DNA of 64,000 nucleotides from Gordonia neofelifaecis NRRL B-59395 (GTDB lineage Bacteria > Actinomycetota > Actinomycetes > Mycobacteriales > Mycobacteriaceae): NCBI RefSeq assembly GCF_000192435.1, contig NZ_AEUD01000001.1:62001-126000 (forward strand), in the 5' to 3' direction. The number at the start of each line of letters is the position of its first letter. Position 1 is the first letter of the stretch. Below, in pieces: positions 34,307 through 44,129 of this stretch. The notes under the pieces are model-generated. The model was given only the letters and a program-made list of their open reading frames with translations. It was not told the origin of the DNA and made no database searches. Made by a program: the position numbers and the translations under genes.

Positions 34307-34334
34307 GGCGTTAGATCGCTGAGTCTTCGGCGGG

Positions 34335-34961
34335 TCAGCCCCGGCGCACCAGCCAGTCGATCAGCGGGCGCGTCTGCCGCCAGTCCTTGCGGATTCGATC
34401 GACCAGTTCGGGGGTGTGGATCACCTCGTCGAAGCCGTAGTCGCGGCTGACGGTCAGCGACCGGTATCGCAGCAGGTCGATGCGGGGATGGTCGGCGCTC
34501 CATCCGCGGGGCGAGGTCTTGACGCGGTCGCCGCCGACCTCCCAGCCCTTCTTGGACAGGGTGGCGATGAGGCGTTCGAGTTCGGCGCCGTGGAGGTCGT
34601 CGTCGATCGCGCGGCGGATGTTCGCGAGCCGTTCGGCGTCCGCGTGGTAGAAGCCCGAGCCGACTCGCACGCCCGGCGCCGAGATCTGCACGTAGTAGCC
34701 GGTGGCCGGTCCGACGCCGACGAACGCGCCCTGATGAGTCTTATAGGGCGTCTTGTCTTTCGAGAAGCGGACGTCGCGGTACGGCCGGAAGATCTTCGCT
34801 GTCCCGAACTCGTCGGCCAGCTCGTCGGTCAGCGCCGTCATCGGCTCGGCGACGCTCTGCTGGTAGACGTCCTTGTGGGCCTCCCAGAACACCTTGCTGT
34901 TGTCGACCTCGAGGTCGTCGTAGAAGTCGAGGGCGGCCTCGGGGAAACCGGTGAAGCTCAT
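34335..34961 (-). CDS. DUF2461 (TIGR02453) protein
   Basis: 208 residues. FTGFPEAALDFYDDLEVDNSKVFWEAHKDVYQ, FRPYRDVRFSKDKTPYKTHQGAF and GYYVQISAPGVRVGSGFYH are the family signatures. Cytosolic, of unknown function, single domain. It converges with the preceding alpha/beta hydrolase-fold gene (28 bases between stops) and is divergent from the AhpD-like gene. Confidence 0.93.
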   Translation of the reverse strand: MSFTGFPEAALDFYDDLEVDNSKVFWEAHKDVYQQSVAEPMTALTDELADEFGTAKIFRPYRDVRFSKDKTPYKTHQGAFVGVGPATGYYVQISAPGVRVGSGFYHADAERLANIRRAIDDDLHGAELERLIATLSKKGWEVGGDRVKTSPRGWSADHPRIDLLRYRSLTVSRDYGFDEVIHTPELVDRIRKDWRQTRPLIDWLVRRG

Positions 34962-35071
34962 GCGCCGAAGCCTACCGATCGATCGCGCTCGCTCTCCCGC
35001 GGATTGTCGTACCGGCGGCGTAGTCTCCGACCTGCAGACCGATCAAGGGAACTCATCGGAGGAGAACGGGC

Positions 35072-35509
35072 ATGGACGCGGTGAACTTGAGCAAGCAGCA
35101 TCCCGAGCAGTACAAGCTGTTGGCCGGCCTCGACGCGTCCGTCGCCGCGTCGCTCTCGGCCGCGGATCTGGATCCGCTGCTCGTCGAACTCGTGAAGATC
35201 CGGGTCTCCCAGTTGAACGGGTGCGCGTTCTGTCTGCGCATGCACACTCGGGATGCGATCGCGAAGGGCGAGACCACCGATCGGCTCGCGCTCGTCGCGG
35301 CGTGGTGGGAGTCCCAGTACTTCAGCGAGCAGGAGCGGGCGGCGCTCGCCCTCGCCGAGGAGGTCACGCAGTTGCCGGTGCCCGAGCGCCGGTCGTGGGA
35401 GAACGGGTCGCTGACGGCCGAGCAGGTGTCGGCGATCAGCTGGCTGGCGATCGTGATGAACTCGTGGAACCGTCTGGCGATCCGCAGCCACTATCCGGTC
35501 GCGCCCTGA
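35072..35509 (+). CDS. Carboxymuconolactone decarboxylase/AhpD-like protein
   Basis: 145 residues. The redox motif is NGCAFCLRMHTRDA, a CxxC with a following His as in AhpD. ASVAASLSAADLDPLLVELVKIRVSQLNG and ALALAEEVTQLPV are standard for the family. It may act as an alkylhydroperoxidase-like reductase. GGAGGAGAAC just upstream of ATG 35072 is a strong ribosome site. Confidence 0.92.
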   Translation: MDAVNLSKQHPEQYKLLAGLDASVAASLSAADLDPLLVELVKIRVSQLNGCAFCLRMHTRDAIAKGETTDRLALVAAWWESQYFSEQERAALALAEEVTQLPVPERRSWENGSLTAEQVSAISWLAIVMNSWNRLAIRSHYPVAP

Positions 35510-35666
35510 GTTCCGCGGTGAATCGCGGCTTTCGCGAAGTTTCCCGCCCATCGATTGTGACGCCGGTCAAAGATCGTCGTAGATTGTCCCCCGGACTGCA
35601 GTGATGTCGTATCCGGCGACGTCGCGCAGTGATGTCGCAAGCAGGGACGCCGGAAGGGGTGACCGA

Positions 35667-37085
35667 ATGACGGTGGCGAGTGAAGAGCGCGCGCCCGACG
35701 AGGGATATCAGCGCGGACTGACCGCGAGCACGGTGCAGATGATCGCCATCGGCGGCGCCATCGGCACCGGATTGTTCTACGGTTCCGGCGGAGCCATCGA
35801 GAAGGCGGGTCCGGCGCTGCTGCTGGCCTACGCGCTCGCCGGTCTCGCGATCTTCATCGTCATGCGAGCACTCGGCGAACTGCTGATCTACCGGCCCGTC
35901 TCAGGCGGCATCAGCGAGTACGCCGACGAGTTCTTGGGTCGGTTCGCCGGCTTCAGCCAGGGCTGGACGTACTGGGCGGTGTGGACCACCACCTGCATGG
36001 CCGAGATCACCGTCGCAGGCAAGTACGTCAACTACTGGTGGCCCGCCATCCCGGGCTGGGTCACGGCCCTGACGGTGCTCGTCATCCTGTTCGGCGCGAA
36101 CCTGATCTCGGTCGGCATGTTCGGCCGCGCCGAGTTCTGGTTCTCGGCGATCAAGGTGACCGCCATCCTCGGCATGATCATCGTCGGCATCGGCGTACTG
36201 CTGCCGATCGCCGGCTTCGGGCCGGCCGAGGGCCCGTCGGTGACGAACCTCTGGAACGACGGCGGCTTCTTCGCGACCGGTTTCACCAACGCTCTGCTGA
36301 GCCTGCAGATCGTCATGTTCGCGTACGTCGGCGTCGAGCTGGTCGGCGTCACCGCGGGTGAGGCCGAGAACCCGCGGGTCACGCTGCGCAAGGCGATCAA
36401 CTCGGTGCCGTTCCGCATCGGTGTCTTCTACGTCGGCTCGATCTTCGTGATCCTGTCGGTTCGCGGCTGGCAGAACTTTCACGCGGGGGAGAGCCCGTTC
36501 GTCGCGGTGTTCCAGTACATCGGCCTCCCGGGGGCTGCGGGCCTGGTCAACTTCATCCTGCTGACCGCCGCGCTCTCGTCGTGCAACTCCGGTATCTACT
36601 CGACCGGCCGGATGCTGCGCTCGCTGGCCCAGCGCGGTGACGCCCCGCGGAACCTCGACCGGTTGTCGAGCCGCAAGGTCCCGGTCGCGGGCATCGTGCT
36701 CAGCGCGCTGGTCATGGTCCTGGGCGTCGTCGTCAACGCGGTCGACCCGGATCACGCATTCTCGTACATCACCTCGGTCTCGACCGTCGGCATCATCGTG
36801 GTCTGGTCGACCATCCTGATCTGCCAGATGAAGTTCCGCGGCAAGGTGCGGCGCGGCGAGCTGCCGCCGTCGGAGTATCGGGTGCCGGGCGCGCCGTACA
36901 CGACGTGGGCGGCCCTGGCGTTCCTGGCGCTGGTCTTTGTGCTGCTGTTCTTCACCGACGACGGCCGGATCGCCCTGATGGTCGGCGCGGTCTGGTTCGC
37001 CGGAGTGGTGATCGGCTACGTCATCTGGTCGCGTAAGCCGTTGCGGGAGGAAGCGGTCGACACGCCGACCAACGTGCGGGACTGA
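35667..37085 (+). CDS. Amino-acid permease (APC superfamily, AAT type)
   Basis: 472 residues with about 12 TM helices. The first is MIAIGGAIGTGLFYGSGGAI, the substrate-site unwound helix of the amino-acid transporter family. LGELLIYRPVSGGISEYADEFLGRFAGFSQGW and GVELVGVTAGEAENPRVTLRKAI are AAT-type motifs. Likely imports an amino acid with a proton; GabP-, CycA- and AnsP-like substrates cannot be told apart. ATG 35667 follows GGAAGGGG and is preferred to 35601. Ends at a bidirectional terminator. Confidence 0.9.
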   Translation: MTVASEERAPDEGYQRGLTASTVQMIAIGGAIGTGLFYGSGGAIEKAGPALLLAYALAGLAIFIVMRALGELLIYRPVSGGISEYADEFLGRFAGFSQGWTYWAVWTTTCMAEITVAGKYVNYWWPAIPGWVTALTVLVILFGANLISVGMFGRAEFWFSAIKVTAILGMIIVGIGVLLPIAGFGPAEGPSVTNLWNDGGFFATGFTNALLSLQIVMFAYVGVELVGVTAGEAENPRVTLRKAINSVPFRIGVFYVGSIFVILSVRGWQNFHAGESPFVAVFQYIGLPGAAGLVNFILLTAALSSCNSGIYSTGRMLRSLAQRGDAPRNLDRLSSRKVPVAGIVLSALVMVLGVVVNAVDPDHAFSYITSVSTVGIIVVWSTILICQMKFRGKVRRGELPPSEYRVPGAPYTTWAALAFLALVFVLLFFTDDGRIALMVGAVWFAGVVIGYVIWSRKPLREEAVDTPTNVRD

Positions 37086-37090
37086 CGAAC

Positions 37091-37132
37091 GACGGCGACG
37101 GGACGCACCGCTCGGTGCGTCCCGTCGCCGTC
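37091..37132. terminator. Bidirectional hairpin terminator
   Basis: A perfect 20-base inverted repeat (37091-37110 and 37113-37132) with a 2-base spacer lies between the convergent permease and formamidase genes. It serves both strands; there is no T-tract. Confidence 0.85.
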
Positions 37133-37147
37133 TCGTCGGTCCGGGGG

Positions 37148-38404
37148 TCAGGCGGCTGAGTGCGGAGCGCCGATTCCCGGGTCGATCCGGGTGGGCCCGT
37201 CCTTCCCCGGCGTGACGTCGAAGTCGAAGATCGACGTCGGTATGTAGATGGTCGCGCAGGAGTTCGGGATGTCGACCACACCCGAGAATCGGCCCTCGAC
37301 CGGCGCGGCGCCGAGCAGCAGGAACGCCTGCTCCGGGCTGTATCCGAACTTGGTCAGGTAATCGATCGCGTGCAGGCAGGCCCGCTGGTACGCCAGATGC
37401 GAGTCCAGGTACCGCTGTTCGCCGTCGAGCGTCACGGACGTTCCGGAGAATGCCACGAACTGTTCGTACCGCGGCCCGACGTCGCCGCCCGGCAGGAAGA
37501 TCGCGTTCTCGCTGACCCCGTACGTCTCCATCCCGCCGTCGATGACGTCGACGTGCAGATCGATGAAGCCGCCCATCTCGATACCGCCGCAGAAGGTGAT
37601 CTCGCCGTCGCCCTGACTGAAGTGCAGGTCGCCCACGGAGAGATTGGCGCCGTCCACGAACACGGGATAGAACACGCGGGTGCCGCGGGTCAGGTTCTTG
37701 ATGTCCTGATTGCCGCCGTTCTCCCGCGGCGGGGCGGTCCGCGCGCCCTCGGCCGCCGCTGCCGCGAACGCGTCGCCGGTCAGCGAACCGAGGATCGCGT
37801 ACTCGGGCTCCGGCGGGAGCGCGAGGGGCGGCACACGGTCCGGGTCGGTGGCGATCAGCGCGGCCTCCCGGGCGTTCCAGGTGCCGAGCAGGTCCTTCGA
37901 CGGCGCCGTGCCCATCAGTCCCGGGTGGATCATGCCGGTGAAGCTCACGTGCGGCATGTGGCGGGAGGTCGCGGTGTGCCCGTGGAAGTCCCAGACCGCC
38001 TTGTACGCGTCGGGGAACTGGTCGGTGAGGAAGCTGCCGCCGTTCTGCTTCGCGAAGATGCCCGTGTAGCCCCAGCCCTGCCCGGCGAGCGGTCCGGTGT
38101 CCTCCTGCGGCAGCGGACCCACGTCGACGATGTCGACGATCAGCAGATCACCCGGCTTGGCGCCTTCGACGGCGATCGGTCCAGACAGGGTGTGAACGGT
38201 CTTGAGCGGTGCGTTGAGGATGTCGTCGGCGGAGTCGTCGTTGACGATCGCGCCGTCGAACCATTCACGGCAGTGGACGCGGAACGTGTCGCCGGGCCGC
38301 ACGGTGACGGCCGGCGGGATGGCGTAGTGCCATCGGTTGTGTCCGACCTTCTCCTGATCGGTGAACTTCTTCGACGAGTCCAGCGGGAATACGACCTCGG
38401 GCAT
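37148..38404 (-). CDS. fmdA: Formamidase/acetamidase (FmdA/AmdA family)
   Basis: 418 residues. The family core is VRPGDTFRVHCREWFDGAI, KPGDLLIVDIVDVGPL, SRHMPHVSFTGMIHPGLMGTAPS and SQGDGEITFCGGIEMGGFIDL. Length (about 410) is that of bacterial formamidase. It hydrolyses formamide to ammonia and formate; acetamide is a possible alternative. The divergently oriented formate dehydrogenase operon begins 463 bases from its start, with fmdB between, linking product to consumer. Translation start ATG 38404 is followed by PEVVFPLDSSKKFT, matching family members. Confidence 0.93.
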   Translation of the reverse strand: MPEVVFPLDSSKKFTDQEKVGHNRWHYAIPPAVTVRPGDTFRVHCREWFDGAIVNDDSADDILNAPLKTVHTLSGPIAVEGAKPGDLLIVDIVDVGPLPQEDTGPLAGQGWGYTGIFAKQNGGSFLTDQFPDAYKAVWDFHGHTATSRHMPHVSFTGMIHPGLMGTAPSKDLLGTWNAREAALIATDPDRVPPLALPPEPEYAILGSLTGDAFAAAAAEGARTAPPRENGGNQDIKNLTRGTRVFYPVFVDGANLSVGDLHFSQGDGEITFCGGIEMGGFIDLHVDVIDGGMETYGVSENAIFLPGGDVGPRYEQFVAFSGTSVTLDGEQRYLDSHLAYQRACLHAIDYLTKFGYSPEQAFLLLGAAPVEGRFSGVVDIPNSCATIYIPTSIFDFDVTPGKDGPTRIDPGIGAPHSAA

Positions 38405-38455
38405 GGGTGAGTCCTTTCGGGCGTGGGGAGGATCGACCCGGCGGTGAGCCGGACG

Positions 38456-38731
38456 TCAGGGCCGCGGCAGCTTCGCGTGCAGCGGATTCGCCGGTCGCGG
38501 TGCGGTGCGCGAGGCGTTCGGAACGCGGTCGACGACCGCAGGGGCGTCGGCGGTGGCGCGAGTGCGATCGATCAGGCCGATCGCCGCACCGCCGGAGGCG
38601 AGCGCGGGAGAGCTGACACCCCGCCGGGCCGACGCTCCGCAGGCACACGTGGCGGCGTCGGGCACATCGGCCATCGAATACGCGGCCTCGAATCGACCGC
38701 AATCTGTGCAGATGAACTGGTAGACGGGCAT
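38456..38731 (-). CDS. fmdB: FmdB-type zinc-ribbon protein
   Basis: 91 residues beginning MPVYQFICTDCGRFEA, with the partner CACGA pair about 20 residues on: the FmdB regulatory zinc ribbon. A Ser/Ala/Pro-rich tail follows. FmdB is suggested to regulate formamidase expression. It is upstream of and co-oriented with fmdA, separated by 51 bases, and starts 135 bases from the divergent formate dehydrogenase gene. Confidence 0.9.
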   Translation of the reverse strand: MPVYQFICTDCGRFEAAYSMADVPDAATCACGASARRGVSSPALASGGAAIGLIDRTRATADAPAVVDRVPNASRTAPRPANPLHAKLPRP

Positions 38732-38853
38732 GGAGCTGCGAACCTCTCGTTCGGGACCGAAGCGAAGCGGCTGACTCGTCTCGGACTGTACCTGCGCCGT
38801 CCGGTGGGTGTCGGGCGAATCCCGGATGACGAGCGTCTGTCGGAGGGCGGCGT

Positions 38854-38859
38854 TAGGGT
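38854..38859 (+). promoter_or_regulatory. Leaderless -10 box of the formate dehydrogenase operon
   Basis: TAGGGT lies 7 bases before ATG 38867. Nothing in the 38732-38853 upstream region is an obvious operator. Confidence 0.55.
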
Positions 38860-38866
38860 GTGATGC

Positions 38867-41800
38867 ATGGCGAGGTTCAGCCCACTCGAGTGGCCCGTGC
38901 TGCGACAGCTGCGCTCGGGCGACGCATTGGGTCGGGGCCCCGCGGTGGAGTCGCCGCGGACGCGCGCAATGACCTCGCGGACCTCGACTGCCGACCGTGT
39001 GGTCCAGAGCGTCTGCCCGTTCTGCGCCGTCGGCTGCGGCCAGAAGGTGTATGTCGAGAACGAGCGTGTCACCCAGATCGAGGGCGATCCCGACTCGCCG
39101 ATCTCCCGTGGCCGACTCTGTCCGAAGGGCGCGTCGAGCGAGCAGCTGGTCAATAATCCGTTGCGGCAGACCACAGTTCGCTATCGGGCCCCGTACGCGT
39201 CCGATTGGCAGGACCTGGATCGCGACACCGCCATCGACATGATCGCGGATCGATTCATCGAGGCGCGCCGAGATCACTGGCAGGACGCGGATGCGCACGG
39301 ACGGTCGCTGCGCCGGACGATGGGTATCGCCTCACTCGGCGGGGCGACGCTGGACAATGAAGAGAACTACCTGATCAAGAAGCTCTTCACCGCCGCGGGC
39401 GCGATTCAGATCGAGAACCAGGCGCGCATATGACACTCCGCCACGGTTCCCGGTCTGGGAGCCTCGTTCGGCCGCGGTGGCGCCACCCAGTCCCTGCAGG
39501 ACATGGCCAATGCGGACTGCATCGTGCTCATGGGCGGCAACATGGCGGAGGCGCACCCCGTCGGTTTCCAGTGGGTCGCTGAAGCCAGAGCCCGTGGCGC
39601 GCGGGTGATTCACGTCGACCCGCGGTTCACGCGGACCTCGGCGGTGGTCGATCGGCACATCGCTATCCGGGCCGGGTCGGACATCGTGCTGCTCGGCGGG
39701 CTGATCAACTACGCGATCACGCACGACCGCTACTTCCGCGAGTACGTCGTCGCCTATACGAATGCGGCCACGCTGGTCGACGAGGACTTCCGGGACACCG
39801 ACGACCTCGACGGACTGTTCTCCGGGTTCGACGAGGAATCGGGCACCTACGACCAGAGCACCTGGCAGTACGCGGGCGGCCGCGACGAGACGTTGCAGGA
39901 TCCGCGGACGGTGTTCCAGATCCTGAAGAAGCACTATGCGCGCTACACACCGCAGATGGTCGCGCAGATGTGCGGTATCGACGAGACCGAGTTCGACTAC
40001 CTCGCACGAGCGCTCACCGACAACTCCGGACCGGAGCGGACCGGCTGCTTCGCATACGCGACGGGATGGACCCAGCACACCATGGGCGCCCAGGTGATCC
40101 GGACCGCGGCCGTCCTCCAACTGCTCCTCGGCAACATCGGTCGCCCGGGTGGCGGCGTGATGGCGCTGCGCGGGCACGCCAGCATTCAAGGGTCCACCGA
40201 CATCCCGACGCTGTTCAACCTGCTGCCCGGGTACCTGCCGATGCCGTCGGCGGGCAAGCACGACCGCCTCGATCAGTACCTCGACGCGGTTCGTCCCGCG
40301 TCGGGCAAGGGCTTCTGGGAGTACGCCGAGGACTACACGGTCAGTCTCCTCAAGGCCTGGTGGGGTGATGCGGCGACCGCAGACAACGACTGGTGCTACG
40401 ACTATCTGCCGCGCCTCGACGGCCCGGCCGGTACCTATCAGACGGTCGTCGAGATGCTCGAAGGCAACGTCGACGGCTACTTCGTCGTCGGTCAGAACCC
40501 GGCGGTCGGCTCGGCGAACAGCCGTCAACAGCGGATGGCGATGGCGCAGCTCAAGTGGCTGGTGGTCCGGGACCTGAACATGATCGAGAGTGCCACCTGG
40601 TGGAAGGACGGCCCGGAGATCGCCTCTGGCGAGCTGCGCACCGAGGACATCGGCACCGAGGTCTTCTTCCTGCCCGCCGCGACGCATGTGGAGAAGTCCG
40701 GATCGTTCACTCAGACGCAGCGGATGGTGCAATGGCGTCATCAAGCGGTCGCCCCGCCGGGTGACGCACAGAGCGAACTCGACTTCTATTTCGAGCTCGG
40801 GGTGCGCATCCGTGAGCGGCTGGCCGGATCGACGGATCCGCGGGATCGTCCCCTGCTGGACCTGACGTGGGACTATCCGGTGAACGCCGCCGGGGACGTC
40901 GACCCGGAATCGGTGCTCGCCGAGATCAACGGCCGGTACCTGACGGGCCCGCGGGCGGGGGAGCCGCTCGAGTCGTACACGCAGCTGCGGGCCGACGGTT
41001 CCACGATCGCGGGCTGCTGGATCTACACGGGCGTCTACGCCGACGGCGTGAATCAGGCGGCGCGTCGGACGCCGCAGGGCGGTCCGGGGCTGACGCAGTC
41101 GGAGTGGGGATGGGTGTGGCCCGCGGACCGGCGGATCCTCTACAACCGTGCCTCGGCGGACCCGCGGGGCCGGCCGTGGAGTGACCGCAAGAAGTACATG
41201 TCGTGGGACGCCGACGCCGGTCGCTGGGTGGGGCCGGATGTGCCGGACTTCCCGGTCGATCGAGCGCCGGGCTCGGTCCCGTCGCCGGACGCGACGGGCG
41301 CCGACGCGATCGGCGGGGACGACGCGTTCATCATGCAGGCCGACGGCAAGGGATGGCTCTTCGCGCCCACCGGCCTGGTCGACGGTCCGTTGCCCGCGCA
41401 CTACGAAGCGCAGGAGTCGCCGGTCCGGAACGCGCTGTACATGCAGCAGCAGGCGCCGACCCGGTTGATGATTCCGCGGGAGGACAACCTGGATGCGCCG
41501 AGCGCCGGTGAGCCCGGCGTCGACGTCTACCCCTACGTGTTCACCACCTACCGTCTCACCGAGCATCACACCGCGGGCGGGATGAGCCGGTGGTCGCCGT
41601 ACCTGGCGGAACTCCAGCCGGAGATGTTCTGCGAGGTCTCCCCGGAACTGGCCGCCGAGTGCGGACTGGTCCCGCAGGGGTGGGCGACGATCATCTCGCC
41701 GCGCGGTGCGATCGAGGCGCGGGTCCTCGTCACCGACCGGATGCGACCGCTGGAGATCAACGGCCGGGTGGTGCATCAGGTGGGACTGCCGTACCACTGG

Positions 41801-42031
41801 GGTGCGGGGACCGACGCGGTGGTGACCGGCGACGCCGCCAACGATCTGGTCGGGGTCACGATGGATCCCAACGTGTTCATCCAGGAGTCGAAGGTCGGCT
41901 CGTGTGCGGTGATCGCCGGGCGTCGGCCGCGCGGCGCCGCACTCGAGCGGCTCGTGCACGACTACCAGCGGCGTGCCGGATCGACGATGACCACCGACAA
42001 CATCCGCCTGACCCCGCGAGAGGAGGAGTGA
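38867..42031 (+). CDS. fdhA: Formate dehydrogenase catalytic subunit, selenoprotein (FdnG/FdoG-like)
   Basis: One reading frame of 1054 residues with an in-frame TGA at 39431-39433 read as selenocysteine (residue 189). A 4Fe-4S site is formed by Cys50, 53, 57 and 85 (CPFCAVGC...RLCPKG). The molybdopterin domains follow: ENQARI-Sec-HSATVPGLGASFGRGG and GGNMAEAHPVGFQWV, DPRFTRTSAV, then the C-terminal barrel. An E. coli-like SECIS hairpin follows the TGA. The N-terminus lacks a twin-arginine signal, so the enzyme is probably cytoplasmic, unlike E. coli FdnG. It oxidises formate to CO2 and passes electrons to the iron-sulfur and NrfD-type subunits. TGATG overlap with fdhB. Confidence 0.95.
39431..39468 (+). 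promoter_or_regulatory. Bacterial SECIS element with selenocysteine TGA
   Basis: TGA at 39431-39433 is followed by a 7-bp stem (39445-39451 with 39457-39463, one G-T pair) and the pentaloop GGTCT at 39452-39456. The loop sequence and the 22-base distance (TGA first base to first loop base, inclusive) equal those of E. coli fdhF as I recall it. SelB recognises the GU in this loop. Confidence 0.9.
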
Positions 42032-43041
42032 TGGGACAGTTCTCCGGACCGAGCGATCCCGGCCCCGACGCTCATTGGCCCGTGCACGAGGAGCGTCGCG
42101 GCTTCTTCACGGACACGTCGATCTGCATCGGCTGCAAGGCCTGCGAGGTCGCGTGCAAGGAGTGGAACCATAATCCGCGCGACGGTGATCTGGAGTTCAC
42201 CGGCATGTCGTACGACAACTCGGTGTCCCTCGGCGCCAGCACCTGGCGGCACGTCGCGTTCGTCGAGCAGGACGCCGAGCGGATCGAAAGGGCGCGGGAG
42301 TCGGGCGCCGAGCTCGTCGCCCTCGGCATGCCCGCGGTCCGCACCGAGTCCGGGTCCGAGACGCAGGCTCCCGCACCGGATCTCACGCCGCCCGACACTC
42401 CGGAGTTCCGATGGCTGATGTCGTCGGACGTCTGCAAGCACTGCACGCACGCGGGCTGCCTGGACGTGTGCCCGACCGGCGCGATGATGAGGACCGAGTT
42501 CGGCACCGTCGTCGTGCAGGCGGACATCTGCAACGGCTGCGGCACCTGCGTGGCGGGCTGTCCGTTCGGCGTGGTGGAGCGGCGCAGCGACGGCACCGTC
42601 GCGCCGACCGCTCGGGACGGTGAGCGCAAGGGCGAGCAGCCGGAGGTGCCGAACAAGGGAATCGCCCAGAAATGCACCCTCTGCTACGACCGCCTGCGCG
42701 ACGGTGAGACGCCCGCGTGCGCGAAGACCTGCCCTACCACGTCGATCTCGTTCGGCGAGCGCACGGAGATGGTTGAGAAGGCACGCGCGCGCGTCGCCGA
42801 ACTGCACGAGGCGGGGATGACCGAGGCGCGGCTCTACGGAGCCGACGAGAACGACGGCGTCGGCGGCACCGGATCGGTGTTCCTGCTGTTGGACGAGCCG
42901 GAGGTCTACGGACTGCCGCCCGATCCCCGGGTGTGCACCGCCGACCTCCCGGACATGTACACCCGGGCAGGCATCGCGGTCGCGGGCATGATCGGTGCGG
43001 CGGTCGTCTCCTTCCTCGGCGGGCGGAGGGGCCGACGGTGA
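42031..43041 (+). CDS. fdhB: Formate dehydrogenase iron-sulfur subunit
   Basis: 336 residues from ATG 42031, directly overlapping the fdhA stop and preceded by AGGAGGAG. Four 4Fe-4S motifs are visible: CIGCKACEVACKEW, CKHCTHAGCLDVCP, CNGCGTCVAGCPFG and CTLCYDR...ACAKTCP. A C-terminal hydrophobic helix (AGIAVAGMIGAAVVSFLGG) anchors it in the membrane. It relays electrons from FdhA to the NrfD-like subunit. An in-frame start at 41590 is ignored because it lies inside fdhA. Confidence 0.94.
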   Translation: MGQFSGPSDPGPDAHWPVHEERRGFFTDTSICIGCKACEVACKEWNHNPRDGDLEFTGMSYDNSVSLGASTWRHVAFVEQDAERIERARESGAELVALGMPAVRTESGSETQAPAPDLTPPDTPEFRWLMSSDVCKHCTHAGCLDVCPTGAMMRTEFGTVVVQADICNGCGTCVAGCPFGVVERRSDGTVAPTARDGERKGEQPEVPNKGIAQKCTLCYDRLRDGETPACAKTCPTTSISFGERTEMVEKARARVAELHEAGMTEARLYGADENDGVGGTGSVFLLLDEPEVYGLPPDPRVCTADLPDMYTRAGIAVAGMIGAAVVSFLGGRRGRR

Positions 43042-44129
43042 CCAGTTCCGAGTTCGACCAGTTCCGTCCGCCGCGACCACCGCGGAAGAAGGGGCGACGA
43101 GGGGCCGGCGGTCGACGCGGCGACGAGTTGATGGTGCCCGATGCACAGGTGGAGCACCTCGGTGCCGACGGGTACTACGGGCATCCCGTCGTCAAGGCAC
43201 CGCCGTGGGAGACACCCGTCGGCGCCTATCTGGTTCTCGGCGGTGTGGCGGGCGGTTCCGGCCTGCTGGCCGCCGGAGCGCAGCTGACCGGCCGAAAGGC
43301 ATTGCGGCGTAACGCGAGACTCGCCGGGCTCACGGCTGCCGGTGCGGGCGCGCTGGCACTGGTCGCCGATCTCGGACGACCGGAACGGTTCCTGCACATG
43401 ATGCGGACCTTCAAGGTCACCTCGCCGATGAGCGTCGGATCCTGGATTCTGATGGGTTTCAGCGGCGCCGTCGGAGTCGCGGCGGCGAGCGAGGTGGACC
43501 GGATGCTCGGTGGCCGCCTACCGCTCGGCGGACTCCGGCCGCTGCTTCGGGCGGTCGAGCCTGCGGCGGGGCTCGGGGCGGGTGCGCTGGGTGCGCCGCT
43601 CGCCGCGTACACCGCGGTCTTGCTGGGCGACACGGCCATGCCGACTTGGAACGCAATGCATCGCGACCTGCCGTTCGTGTTCGTCAGTTCGGCGAGTCTC
43701 GCCGCCGGCGGGCTGGCGCTGATCACGACGCCGGCCGCGGAGGCGGGACCGGCTCGGAATCTCGCGGTGCTCGGCGTGCTGGGCGACGTGGTGGCGACCC
43801 GTGTGATGGAGCACCGGATGGATCCGGTGGCCGCCGAACCGCTCCGCGAGGGTCGACCCGGTGCGCTGATGCGGTGGTCGGAGCGGCTGGCGATCGTCGG
43901 TGGCGCGGGGGCGTTGGTGTCCGGCGGCCGGGGCGGGCGGTTCGCGCGCGTGGCGGCTGCGCTGTCCGGCGCCGCGCTGGTGGGAGCATCGGCGTGCACC
44001 CGGTTCGGGGTGTTCCACGCCGGTATCGATTCGGCGGCCGACCCGCGTTACACGATCGAACCGCAGAAGCGACGGCTCGCCGAGCGTCGCGCGCGGGGCG
44101 TCACAGACGACTCCATCACCGGACTGTGA
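43038..44129 (+). CDS. NrfD/PsrC-type membrane subunit of formate dehydrogenase
   Basis: 363 residues from GTG 43038, overlapping the fdhB stop (GTGA). A basic N-terminus is followed by PPWETPVGAYLVLGGVAGGSGLLAAGA, ADLGRPERFLHMMRTFKVTSPMSVGSWIL and several further hydrophobic helices. DLGRPxR is the mark of the NrfD/PsrC family, which hands electrons to the quinone pool without haem, unlike FdnI. Its last 14 bases overlap the selD gene on the other strand. Confidence 0.92.
   Translation: MTSSEFDQFRPPRPPRKKGRRGAGGRRGDELMVPDAQVEHLGADGYYGHPVVKAPPWETPVGAYLVLGGVAGGSGLLAAGAQLTGRKALRRNARLAGLTAAGAGALALVADLGRPERFLHMMRTFKVTSPMSVGSWILMGFSGAVGVAAASEVDRMLGGRLPLGGLRPLLRAVEPAAGLGAGALGAPLAAYTAVLLGDTAMPTWNAMHRDLPFVFVSSASLAAGGLALITTPAAEAGPARNLAVLGVLGDVVATRVMEHRMDPVAAEPLREGRPGALMRWSERLAIVGGAGALVSGGRGGRFARVAAALSGAALVGASACTRFGVFHAGIDSAADPRYTIEPQKRRLAERRARGVTDDSITGL

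Noticed and set aside
39431-39433. TGA as a nonsense mutation splitting fdhA
   Set aside because: The residue aligns with Sec of FdnG-type enzymes, a SECIS hairpin follows directly and the whole Sec machinery is adjacent.
39332-41959. 875-residue minus-strand frame opposite fdhA
   Set aside because: Shadow of the formate dehydrogenase coding frame caused by G/C third positions.
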